From Propionibacteriaceae bacterium (GTDB taxonomy: Bacteria > Actinomycetota > Actinomycetes > Propionibacteriales > Propionibacteriaceae): DNA of 8,839 nt. Location of the stretch: NCBI GenBank assembly GCA_009781325.1, contig WQYJ01000077.1, positions 1-8,839 on the forward strand, given 5' to 3'. The position numbers were made by a program, and so were the translations under genes. Under the pieces are notes generated by a model. That model was given only the letters and a program-made list of their open reading frames with translations, ran no database searches and was not told the origin of the DNA. This document shows, in pieces, positions 1 to 5,953 of this stretch. How positions within the stretch are numbered: the stretch's first letter is position 1; each line of letters begins with the position of its first letter.

Positions 1-155
1 ACGTAGAGGATCGTGACAGAACCCACCGCAGGGTGAGGATAGCGGCAGAACCCACCGCAGGGTGAGGATAGCGGCAGAACCCACCGCAGGGTGGAGGATA
101 GCGGCAGAACCCACCGCAGGGTGAGGATAGCGGCAAAAGCCACCGCAGGGTGGGG
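1..155. repeat. Tandem array of about 29 bp units upstream of lepA
   Basis: Five successive copies begin at 17, 46, 75, 105 and 134, giving periods of 29, 29, 30 and 29 bp. A degenerate sixth copy is cut by the left window edge. The core of each unit reads CAGAACCCACCGCAGGGTG, followed by AGGATAGCGG. The 30 bp period comes from one extra G after GGGTG at about 93-95. The last copy is the most diverged (CAAAAGCC for CAGAACCC). Each unit contains a small imperfect palindrome, ACCC-ACCGCA-GGGT or alternatively CACC-GCAG-GGTG, so each can form a short hairpin. There is no unique spacer between units. The array ends about 95 bp before the chosen lepA start, and the intervening DNA is GT-rich with no clear promoter. 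Function is unknown. Confidence 0.9.
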
Positions 156-236
156 GATGTGCTGTGGGGGACGTGGGGTGTGGTGACGTGGTAGCTGATT
201 CGTTGTGTGAGAGAATGGAATACTACAGAACAATGC

Positions 237-242
237 GAAGGA
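237..242 (+). promoter_or_regulatory. Ribosome binding site that sets the lepA start
   Basis: GAAGGA lies six bases before the GTG at 249. The earlier in-frame GTG at 207 has no purine-rich stretch before it. This places the lepA start at 249 rather than 207. Confidence 0.7.
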
Positions 243-248
243 TTTTAC

Positions 249-2075
249 GTGACCTATTCACCTGGCACCACTGATCCTTCTGCTATCCGCAACTTCTCGA
301 TCATTGCCCACATTGACCACGGAAAGTCCACGCTGGCTGACCGGATGCTGCAGCTTACTGGGGTTGTGGATGAGCGTACGATGCGCGCCCAGTATCTCGA
401 CCGCATGGATATTGAGCGTGAACGCGGGATCACCATCAAGTCCCAGGCGGTGCGTCTGCCCTGGAAGGTGGATAACCAGTCTTACGTGCTCAATATGATC
501 GATACCCCTGGTCACGTGGACTTTACCTATGAGGTTTCACGCTCGCTTGCTGCGTGTGAGGGGGCCGTGCTTCTCGTCGATGCAGCCCAGGGAATCGAAG
601 CTCAGACACTGGCGAATCTCTATCTTGCCCTCGAAGCGGACCTGACGATCATCCCGGTGCTCAATAAGATCGATCTGCCAGGTGCCTACCCCGACAAGTA
701 CGCAGCCGAACTTGCCCATGTCATCGGCTGCGATATTTCCGAAATACTGCGAGTCTCAGCCAAGACTGGTGATGGGGTGGATCACCTACTCAACGAGATC
801 GTACGCCAAGTGCCGGCTCCCCAGGGTAACAAAGAAGCCAGTGCTCGCGCCCTGATTTTCGACTCGGTCTATGATTCCTACCGCGGTGTGGTGACCTATG
901 TACGAGTCGTTGACGGCGAACTGAACCACCGCGAGCGCGTATTGATGATGTCCACGAAAGCTACCCATGAGGTCATGGAAGTCGGGGTGATTTCCCCAGA
1001 ACCGGTCAAGGCAGATGCCCTCGGTGTTGGCGAGGTCGGATACGTGATCACCGGTGTGAAAGATGTACGCCAGTCCCGCGTGGGTGACACGATCACCTCA
1101 GCAAGCAAACCGGCCAACGACCCGCTGAGCGGATACCGCCACCCCAAGCCGATGGTGTACGCCGGGATCTACCCGATTGAGGGCAACGATTTCCCCGAAC
1201 TGCGCGAGGCACTCGATAAACTCCAGCTCAATGATGCCGCCTTGGTCTTCGAACCAGAAACCTCCGCAGCACTCGGATTCGGATTCCGCATCGGCTTCCT
1301 GGGCTTGCTGCACATGGAGATCGTCCGGGAGCGCCTCGACCGCGAGTTCGGCCTTGACATCATCTCGACCGCCCCGAACGTGGTCTACCGTGTTATCACC
1401 GAAGATGGGGTCGAACACACGGTGATGAACCCCTCGGAGTTCCCCACCGGAAAGATCGCCCAGGTTTTCGAGCCCATCGTCAAAGCATCAGTCCTGGCAC
1501 CAACCGAATTCATCGGTACGCTCATGGAGCTGTGCCAACAAAGGCGAGGCACCCAGACAGGGATGGACTACCTCTCCGCAGACCGTGTGGAACTGCATTA
1601 CACCCTCCCGCTTGCAGAGATCGTCTTCGACTTCTTCGATGCCCTGAAATCGCGTACGAAGGGCTATGCCTCCCTCGACTACGAGGATGCCGGTGAGCAG
1701 GAAGCCGAGCTCGTCAAGGTCGATATCCTGCTTAACTCGGAGACCGTCGATGCCTTCTCAGCCATCGTCCACAAGGACAAAGCCTATGACTATGGCGTGG
1801 AGATGGTACGCCGACTGCGCAAACTCATTCCTCGCCAACAGTTCGAAGTGCCCATCCAAGCCGCCATCGGCTCACGCGTCATCGCCCGCGAAACCATTCG
1901 GGCCATCCGCAAAGACGTACTTGCCAAGTGCTATGGCGGCGACATCACCCGCAAGCGCAAGCTGCTCGAAAAGCAGAAGGAAGGCAAGAAGCGGATGAAA
2001 ATGGTTGGGCGCGTCGAGGTGCCTCAGGAGGCCTTCGTCGCCGCTCTGAACACCTCGGAGCCCGAGAAGAAATGA
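249..2075 (+). CDS. lepA: Elongation factor 4 (LepA), ribosome back-translocating GTPase
   Basis: LepA is a cytoplasmic translational GTPase that binds stalled or mistranslocated ribosomes and also helps in 30S biogenesis. With the GTG start at 249 the protein has 608 residues, normal for the family. The GTPase motifs are all intact: P-loop AHIDHGKST at 20-28, switch I RGITI at 59-63, DTPGH at 85-89, NKID at 139-142 and SAK at 170-172. The EF-G-like domains II, III and V follow. The LepA-specific C-terminal domain ends in a very basic stretch (KRKLLEKQKEGKKRMKM) before the VEVPQEAF motif. LepA lacks EF-G domain IV, and none is seen here. The stop codon is shared with the start of hemW, so the two are probably co-translated. 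A longer form from GTG 207 would add 14 residues of no recognisable family sequence. Confidence 0.97.
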   Translation: MTYSPGTTDPSAIRNFSIIAHIDHGKSTLADRMLQLTGVVDERTMRAQYLDRMDIERERGITIKSQAVRLPWKVDNQSYVLNMIDTPGHVDFTYEVSRSLAACEGAVLLVDAAQGIEAQTLANLYLALEADLTIIPVLNKIDLPGAYPDKYAAELAHVIGCDISEILRVSAKTGDGVDHLLNEIVRQVPAPQGNKEASARALIFDSVYDSYRGVVTYVRVVDGELNHRERVLMMSTKATHEVMEVGVISPEPVKADALGVGEVGYVITGVKDVRQSRVGDTITSASKPANDPLSGYRHPKPMVYAGIYPIEGNDFPELREALDKLQLNDAALVFEPETSAALGFGFRIGFLGLLHMEIVRERLDREFGLDIISTAPNVVYRVITEDGVEHTVMNPSEFPTGKIAQVFEPIVKASVLAPTEFIGTLMELCQQRRGTQTGMDYLSADRVELHYTLPLAEIVFDFFDALKSRTKGYASLDYEDAGEQEAELVKVDILLNSETVDAFSAIVHKDKAYDYGVEMVRRLRKLIPRQQFEVPIQAAIGSRVIARETIRAIRKDVLAKCYGGDITRKRKLLEKQKEGKKRMKMVGRVEVPQEAFVAALNTSEPEKK

Positions 2076-3199
2076 CGGCCTCCCCGCTGAGCCTGTACAT
2101 CCACATTCCGTGGTGTTTGCGCCGATGCGGGTACTGCGACTTCAACACCTATGTCCTCGGTGACCTGGAATGGGCAACCGGGATATGGCCCTATCTCCAG
2201 GCTATAAGGGATGAAATCCAACGAGCTTCATCCCAGGGAGACTTCCAGGTGACAACCATTTTCTTTGGCGGCGGAACACCAACTGTCCTTGAAACCTTCG
2301 ATTTCGAGTACATCCTCGAAGCCATAAGTGAGTTTTTCAACGTAGCCCCGGATGCCGAAATCACCACAGAAGCTAACCCCGAAACACTAACTCTCCAGGG
2401 GTTGAAGGAGCTTCGGGCCCTCGGCATCAACAGACTGTCCCTGGGTGTGCAGTCCTTCGTACCGCATGTGCTGAACACCCTGGATCGCTCTCACACACCG
2501 GGTCACGTACGCCAGATTGTCACGAAGGCCCGCAAAGCTGGATTCGAGAATCTCAGTGTCGATCTGATCTACGGTACTCCGGGTGAATCGATGAAGGATT
2601 GGGAAACCACACTGAACCAAACCCTGGATTTGAACCCCGATCACATCTCTGCGTACTCACTGATTGTTGAGGGCAACACCCCGCTGGCTCGCCGTATCGC
2701 TGCTGGAGAACTGCCGCCCACGGACGAAGACGACCTTGCCGACAAGTACATCCGAGCCGACGAGGCTTTCACCCAAGCAGGTTTGCCCTGGTACGAAGTC
2801 AGCAACTGGGCCAAGCCTGGACACCAATGCCGTCATAACCTGGCTTATTGGCACTCCCAACCATGGTGGGGGATCGGAGTGGGAGCCCACTCGTACATCA
2901 ACAAAACACGCTGGTGGAACCTGAAATATCCGCCAACCTATGTGGAGGCATGGAAAACCGGGGAGTCGACAATTAAGGGCCGCGAAGATCTCAGTGAAGA
3001 ACAGATCCGCATGGAGTCCATCATGCTCGGCATCAGACTTGTTGAGGGCTTCGACAAGGGATTGCTCACAGAAACAGAGTTGGCCCGAGTGCAAAGTTTT
3101 CTTGATTCCGGCTACCTCATTGAGCAGGACACGCACCTTATCCCCACACTCACTGGCCGCCTCACCGCTGACAGAATCCTGCGGGATATCCTCGACTGA
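2072..3199 (+). CDS. hemW: Radical SAM heme chaperone HemW
   Basis: HemW binds heme and a 4Fe-4S cluster and is thought to hand heme to membrane haemoproteins. It was formerly annotated as an oxygen-independent coproporphyrinogen III oxidase. The 375-residue protein opens with YIHIPWC and the cluster motif C15-x3-C19-x2-C22, followed by D23-F24. True HemN has a fourth cysteine where F24 stands, so the HemW assignment is preferred. Other radical-SAM landmarks are GGGTPT at 66-71, ANPE at 101-104, RLSLGVQSF at 121-129, DLIYGTPGES at 164-173, CRHNLAYW at 253-260 and GAHSY at 271-275. A HemN C-terminal domain follows. The ATG at 2072 overlaps the lepA stop as ATGA, a classic coupling arrangement. 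An upstream in-frame ATG at 1928 would lie wholly inside lepA and adds 48 arginine-rich residues with no family resemblance. The lepA-hemW order is common in actinobacteria. Confidence 0.95.
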   Translation: MTASPLSLYIHIPWCLRRCGYCDFNTYVLGDLEWATGIWPYLQAIRDEIQRASSQGDFQVTTIFFGGGTPTVLETFDFEYILEAISEFFNVAPDAEITTEANPETLTLQGLKELRALGINRLSLGVQSFVPHVLNTLDRSHTPGHVRQIVTKARKAGFENLSVDLIYGTPGESMKDWETTLNQTLDLNPDHISAYSLIVEGNTPLARRIAAGELPPTDEDDLADKYIRADEAFTQAGLPWYEVSNWAKPGHQCRHNLAYWHSQPWWGIGVGAHSYINKTRWWNLKYPPTYVEAWKTGESTIKGREDLSEEQIRMESIMLGIRLVEGFDKGLLTETELARVQSFLDSGYLIEQDTHLIPTLTGRLTADRILRDILD

Positions 3200-3227
3200 T
3201 CTGCCCGAGTAGAAAATCCTCCTCTGG

Positions 3228-3233
3228 TAGTCT
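3228..3233 (+). promoter_or_regulatory. Putative -10 box for a leaderless sanA-like mRNA
   Basis: TAGTCT fits the actinobacterial TANNNT -10 pattern and sits exactly six bases before the GTG start at 3240. Transcription would then begin at or next to the start codon. No Shine-Dalgarno sequence is visible. No convincing -35 box is seen. The same spacing recurs before the two small - strand genes. Confidence 0.45.
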
Positions 3234-3239
3234 GATCAC

Positions 3240-3905
3240 GTGGAAAAACCCAAGCCGAAGAAGCGGCTGCTGCGCCGCTTGGTGCTGATTCTTCTCGTTC
3301 TCATTGTTCTGGGGTTGACCACACCGTTCATCGTGACCGGTATTGTCACCTCAGGAAAACTCCAGAGCATCGACGAGGCAGAACCCCACGATGTAGCCAT
3401 CGTCTTCGGTGCCGGTTTGTACGGTGACCAGCCCACCCCGTACCTCCAAGGCCGCCTGGAAGTTGCCCGGGATCTGTTCTTCGCCGGTAAGGTACGGGTA
3501 ATCCTCGTCTCAGGTGACAACCTGACTGACGAGCACAACGAGCCGGCAGTGATGAAAGCTTGGCTCATCGACAACGGGATACCTGCCAACAAGATTGTGT
3601 CTGACTATGCCGGGATCGACACCTACTCAACATGTGTCAGAGCCAAGGAAATCTTCGGAGTCACCTCAGCGATCTTGGTCTCGCAGACCTATCATCTGCC
3701 GCGGGCAGTCACAACCTGTCAACTCGTCGGGGTTGATGTCGTCGGTGTGGGTGATGAAACCGTACGCTATATCTCCAACTCGTGGAAGAAGTACTCAGCC
3801 AGAGAAATACCAGCAACCATCAATATGGCCTATGAGGTCCTGATCCATCGCCGGACCATTCTCGGAGACTACGAGTCCGGTGTTGACGATGCTCTGAACT
3901 CCTAG
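3240..3905 (+). CDS. SanA/YdcF-like DUF218 membrane-anchored envelope protein
   Basis: This 221-residue protein resembles E. coli SanA, which affects the envelope barrier and vancomycin exclusion at high temperature. The biochemical activity of the family is not settled. A short basic N terminus (KPKPKKRLLRR) precedes one membrane segment at about 13-36, so the DUF218 domain is predicted to lie outside the membrane. Family landmarks are DVAIVFGAGLY at 51-61, SGDN at 91-94, NEP at 100-102, DYAG at 122-125, and the QTYHLPRA stretch at 149-156 that matches SanA QRFHCERA. The gene starts with GTG 40 bases after hemW, apparently from its own promoter. Its stop overlaps by four bases the stop of the convergent membrane gene, within the sequence CTAG. 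The family is confident. The role in a Gram-positive envelope is inference. Confidence 0.88.
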   Translation: MEKPKPKKRLLRRLVLILLVLIVLGLTTPFIVTGIVTSGKLQSIDEAEPHDVAIVFGAGLYGDQPTPYLQGRLEVARDLFFAGKVRVILVSGDNLTDEHNEPAVMKAWLIDNGIPANKIVSDYAGIDTYSTCVRAKEIFGVTSAILVSQTYHLPRAVTTCQLVGVDVVGVGDETVRYISNSWKKYSAREIPATINMAYEVLIHRRTILGDYESGVDDALNS

Positions 3906-4195
3906 CGCAGATCGTAGGTCGGGTCTTGGTCATCTTGAGCATTGCGCCACTGCATTACTTGCACTCGGTAAAGGATGAGCAGCAGTGCCCCAGGGAAAAG
4001 CAAGAAAAAACCGGGCATTACGAGTAACATGCCCACAGCAAATCCCCAACCCGCGTCTGCGGTGTTCTCGGTCGGCAGATTCATCTGCGTGAGGAGCACA
4101 AGAACTCCGCCGAAAGCCATGAGAAGCACCCCAATAATAGCCAAGACACAGCCGATAATCAGGAGAGCCTTTGATGGTTTAGGTCGATAACTCAT
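3902..4195 (-). CDS. Small two-helix membrane protein, first of a tandem pair
   Basis: I do not recognise this 97-residue protein as a named family. After a short polar N terminus (MSYRPKPSK) it has two hydrophobic segments, at about 10-35 and 51-76. They are separated by a polar loop, and the protein ends in an acidic tail (QDDQDPTYDLR). The layout matches the neighbour at 4279-4539: both have an SK-[AG]-[LF]-LI-x-G opening to helix 1, and a tryptophan-glycine pair just before helix 2. The two are probably diverged duplicates. The ATG at 4195 has no good ribosome binding site but a -10-like TACCAT six bases upstream, suggesting a leaderless transcript. It ends convergently on sanA with a 4 bp overlap. 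Confidence 0.75.
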   Translation of the reverse strand: MSYRPKPSKALLIIGCVLAIIGVLLMAFGGVLVLLTQMNLPTENTADAGWGFAVGMLLVMPGFFLLFPGALLLILYRVQVMQWRNAQDDQDPTYDLR

Positions 4196-4201
4196 ATTTC
4201 C

Positions 4202-4207
4202 ATGGTA
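4202..4207 (-). promoter_or_regulatory. Putative -10 box (TACCAT) for the first small membrane gene
   Basis: On the - strand TACCAT is followed by six bases and then the ATG at 4195. The box is the end of TTCGCTACCAT (4212 to 4202), which is repeated exactly before the second small gene. No clear -35 box is seen. Confidence 0.5.
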
Positions 4208-4278
4208 GCGAAGCAGAAGCCCAACTCGACGCGAAGCCGGCGACGCTGGAGGAGATCACGCAGTGAATCGTTGATGCG

Positions 4279-4539
4279 CTACCATATCGTTGGCCGCGGA
4301 CGCCTGACAGCATGGACGATAAAGAGGATCGCTGCCGGAAGCATCAGCACTCCGCCGAACAAGATACAAATAAACCCTCCGACTATTCCCCAAGGGTCAT
4401 TAACAACATTAGGGTCTAAGGGGCGAGTGGAGTCCCAATAAATGAGGTATGACCCGAGCAGAACGCTGAGGATTGCAGGGACAGCAAAAATCCATCCGGC
4501 GATAAGGAACCCCTTGGATTGTTTGTATTCAGTGGCCAT
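4279..4539 (-). CDS. Small two-helix membrane protein, second of a tandem pair
   Basis: This is an 86-residue protein of no recognised family. The start is placed at the ATG at 4539 (MATEYKQSKG), because this matches the neighbouring paralogue and has the shared TACCAT element six bases before it. An earlier in-frame ATG at 4572 would add 11 residues and run through that promoter-like element. Hydrophobic segments lie at about 11-34 and 51-76. A polar loop with several prolines and aspartates separates them, and a short basic tail (RRPRPTIW) follows. The two positively charged ends suggest that both termini lie in the cytoplasm. The gap to the downstream paralogue is 83 bases. It is divergent from the pyrB-like gene. 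Confidence 0.72.
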   Translation of the reverse strand: MATEYKQSKGFLIAGWIFAVPAILSVLLGSYLIYWDSTRPLDPNVVNDPWGIVGGFICILFGGVLMLPAAILFIVHAVRRPRPTIW

Positions 4540-4545
4540 AGATCT

Positions 4546-4551
4546 ATGGTA
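4546..4551 (-). promoter_or_regulatory. Putative -10 box (TACCAT) for the second small membrane gene
   Basis: TACCAT on the - strand lies six bases before the ATG at 4539. It belongs to an 11-base element, TTCGCTACCAT (4556 to 4546), identical to the one before the first small gene. TTGTGC, 15 bases further upstream, is a weak -35 candidate. Confidence 0.5.
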
Positions 4552-4668
4552 GCGAACCTGTGCCCTGCACAAGAGTTGTGTTAGTGCCGCAGATAGTCAG
4601 ATCTAACCAAGAAAACCTTCCCTTGGGCGCAGATTATGGTGGTTCGAACATGAATGACACCCGATTTC

Positions 4669-4695
4669 TAGGGTAGGGTCGAAATGACAAGGAGG
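4669..4695 (+). promoter_or_regulatory. pyrB-like gene leader: possible -10 boxes and strong ribosome binding site
   Basis: Two overlapping TAGGGT hexamers (4669-4674 and 4674-4679) fit TANNNT. AAGGAGG at 4689-4695 stands four bases before the ATG at 4700 and is the strongest ribosome binding site in the window. The binding site is confident. The -10 boxes are only candidates, because no good -35 accompanies them. Confidence 0.5.
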
Positions 4696-4699
4696 GCGT

Positions 4700-5731
4700 A
4701 TGAACCAGGGTCTTCCCCTTTTCGAGCAGGGCCGCCACCTGCTGTCGGTTTCCCAATTCACACGTGAGAATCTGCGGGTCTTATTCAATCTTGCTGATGC
4801 GGTGGATCCAATTGCTCAAAGACAGGCTGTGTGTACAGTCCTCGACGGAGCAATGCTGGGTTCTCTCTTTTTCGAACCAAGTACGCGGACCCGCCTCAGC
4901 TTTGAGTCAGCATTCCTGCGGCTCGGAGGAGAGGTGACTACCACCACAGGATTCACCTTCTCTTCGATGGCTAAGGGCGAATCCATAGCCGACACCTCGC
5001 GCGTGGTTTCTGGCTACTCGGATGTGCTGGTGGTTCGCCACCCCGATGAGGGGTCGGTAGCTCAGTTTGCCGAGGCATCAGTGGTGCCTGTCATCAATGC
5101 GGGCGACGGCGCCGGTGAGCATCCCTCCCAGGCTCTGCTGGATGTCTACACCTTGGAAAAGGAACTGAATCGCCGGGGCAAGAGTGTTGACGGCTGTCAC
5201 ATCACGATCCTGGGCGATCTGAAGTTTGGTCGTACGGTTCACTCCCTGATGAAGTTGATGAGCCTCTATGACAACCTCACATTCTCTCTGTTTGCCCCTG
5301 TCAGCCTAGAATTGCCCGGCGAGGTCGAACGCTATGTGACAGCCCGAGGTCATAAGGTACGGTTCGTGGACACGGTCGTGGAGGCCGTACGCGGAGCAGA
5401 CGTGATCTATGCCACCCGCGTACAGCGCGAGCGTATGACCGAGGAACTGGCCCAGGCCAATGCCCGAGGTGACCTGCTGAACTGGGCGATCCTTGCTGAA
5501 GCAGACAACCTGGAAGCCATTCTGATGCATCCGCTTCCCCGTGATTCTCGCCCCGATTCCTATGATCTGTCTTCGGATGTCGATGATTTACCCGGCCTGG
5601 CGATCTTCCATCAGACTGACAATGGTCTCAACGTGCGCATGGCGATCTTCCTCACTGCATTGGGAGTGTCCAACGAAGCTGTCACGATGACCATGAAACG
5701 CCGCCCCTGGAAAGCCACCCTGAGACCATAG
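4700..5731 (+). CDS. pyrB: Aspartate carbamoyltransferase, catalytic chain (PyrB type)
   Basis: The enzyme joins carbamoyl phosphate and L-aspartate to N-carbamoyl-L-aspartate, the first committed step of pyrimidine synthesis. The 343 residues carry the full active-site set: STRT at 61-64 (carbamoyl phosphate loop), S-x-x-K with K92 in the mobile loop, R113-H114, HPSQ from H141, GRTVHSL from R178 (preceded by GDLKF), R240 in RVQRERM and HPLPR at 277-281. GDLKFGRTVHSL and RVQRER resemble the E. coli PyrB chain. The protein is about 30 residues longer than E. coli PyrB, with a leader of about 10 residues and a basic C-terminal tail (MKRRPWKATLRP). No pyrI, pyrC, pyrR or carA is adjacent, although actinobacterial pyrB usually sits in such a cluster. 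Whether it is the only or a second ATCase of the genome cannot be told. It is followed by a large inverted repeat. Confidence 0.93.
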   Translation: MNQGLPLFEQGRHLLSVSQFTRENLRVLFNLADAVDPIAQRQAVCTVLDGAMLGSLFFEPSTRTRLSFESAFLRLGGEVTTTTGFTFSSMAKGESIADTSRVVSGYSDVLVVRHPDEGSVAQFAEASVVPVINAGDGAGEHPSQALLDVYTLEKELNRRGKSVDGCHITILGDLKFGRTVHSLMKLMSLYDNLTFSLFAPVSLELPGEVERYVTARGHKVRFVDTVVEAVRGADVIYATRVQRERMTEELAQANARGDLLNWAILAEADNLEAILMHPLPRDSRPDSYDLSSDVDDLPGLAIFHQTDNGLNVRMAIFLTALGVSNEAVTMTMKRRPWKATLRP

Positions 5732-5742
5732 TCGTAGTACGT

Positions 5743-5866
5743 CCACCCCGGTCATCCTGCCGAAGGCAGGACCCCCGGCAGCCAACGTAAGGACTGTGGT
5801 AAGGATCTACCTCCAGTCCATACGTTAGCCGCCGGGGGTCCTGCCTGACGGCAGGATGACGGGTGG
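5743..5866. repeat. 124 bp near-perfect inverted repeat (cruciform/MITE-like or terminator)
   Basis: The left arm (5743-5796) and the reverse complement of the right arm (5813-5866) share long identical blocks: GTCATCCTGCCG, GGCAGGACCCCCGGC, AACGTA and GGACTG. Between them are only a few mismatches and small indels. The centre pairs further (GGTA-AGGATC-TACC), leaving a loop of about six bases. Each arm also holds its own hairpin, CCTGCC-GAA-GGCAGG on the left and CCTGCC-TGAC-GGCAGG on the right, so two alternative folds exist. No long T-run follows; GGTTTCCTT is the nearest. No clear target-site duplication flanks it. It could be a non-autonomous mobile element or repetitive palindrome that also ends pyrB transcription. 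Confidence 0.88.
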
Positions 5867-5916
5867 TTTCCTTGTGGATGTTTTCCGCACTAGGTGATCA
5901 ATCAGGGAGAGTTCTC

Positions 5917-5943
5917 ATGGATCGAAGCCGCCGATTGACTTAG
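5917..5943 (+). CDS. Possible 8-residue leader peptide before the P-type ATPase
   Basis: An ATG at 5917 opens a short frame, MDRSRRLT, ending in TAG at 5941-5943. GGGAG at 5905-5909 lies seven bases before it, a good ribosome binding site. The stop codon is part of TAGGAT, which contains the only candidate ribosome binding site (AGGA, 5942-5945) of the ATPase. Ribosomes finishing the leader would therefore cover that site. Three of eight codons are arginine, two of them CGA. Such a short frame can arise by chance, so this is a candidate only. Confidence 0.35.
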   Translation: MDRSRRLT

Positions 5944-5953
5944 GATCTTTACT

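Noticed and set aside
1..155. CRISPR array
   Set aside because: The 29 bp period is close to a CRISPR repeat length, but the units are directly abutting with no unique spacers.
207..248. Longer lepA start at GTG 207
   Set aside because: It has no ribosome binding site and adds 14 residues without family resemblance. GTG 249 has GAAGGA at good spacing.
1928..2071. N-terminal extension of hemW
   Set aside because: It lies entirely inside lepA in another frame and encodes arginine-rich shadow sequence. The ATGA overlap at 2072 is the usual start.
2657..3136. 159-codon - strand frame opposite hemW
   Set aside because: It is a shadow of conserved hemW sequence with no domain or ribosome binding site seen.
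4202..4441. 79-codon + strand frame across the second small membrane gene
   Set aside because: It has an arginine- and serine-rich composition with no membrane or domain pattern, and most of it is antisense to the more plausible two-helix protein.
4684..4763. Overlapping leader ORF (MTRRAYEP...) at the start of pyrB
   Set aside because: It has no ribosome binding site of its own and runs out of frame through the conserved start of pyrB. Nothing supports translation.
5743..5866. tRNA or simple rho-independent terminator
   Set aside because: There is no cloverleaf or CCA-end pattern. The stem is far longer than a terminator and lacks a proper T-run, although a terminator role as a side effect is possible.
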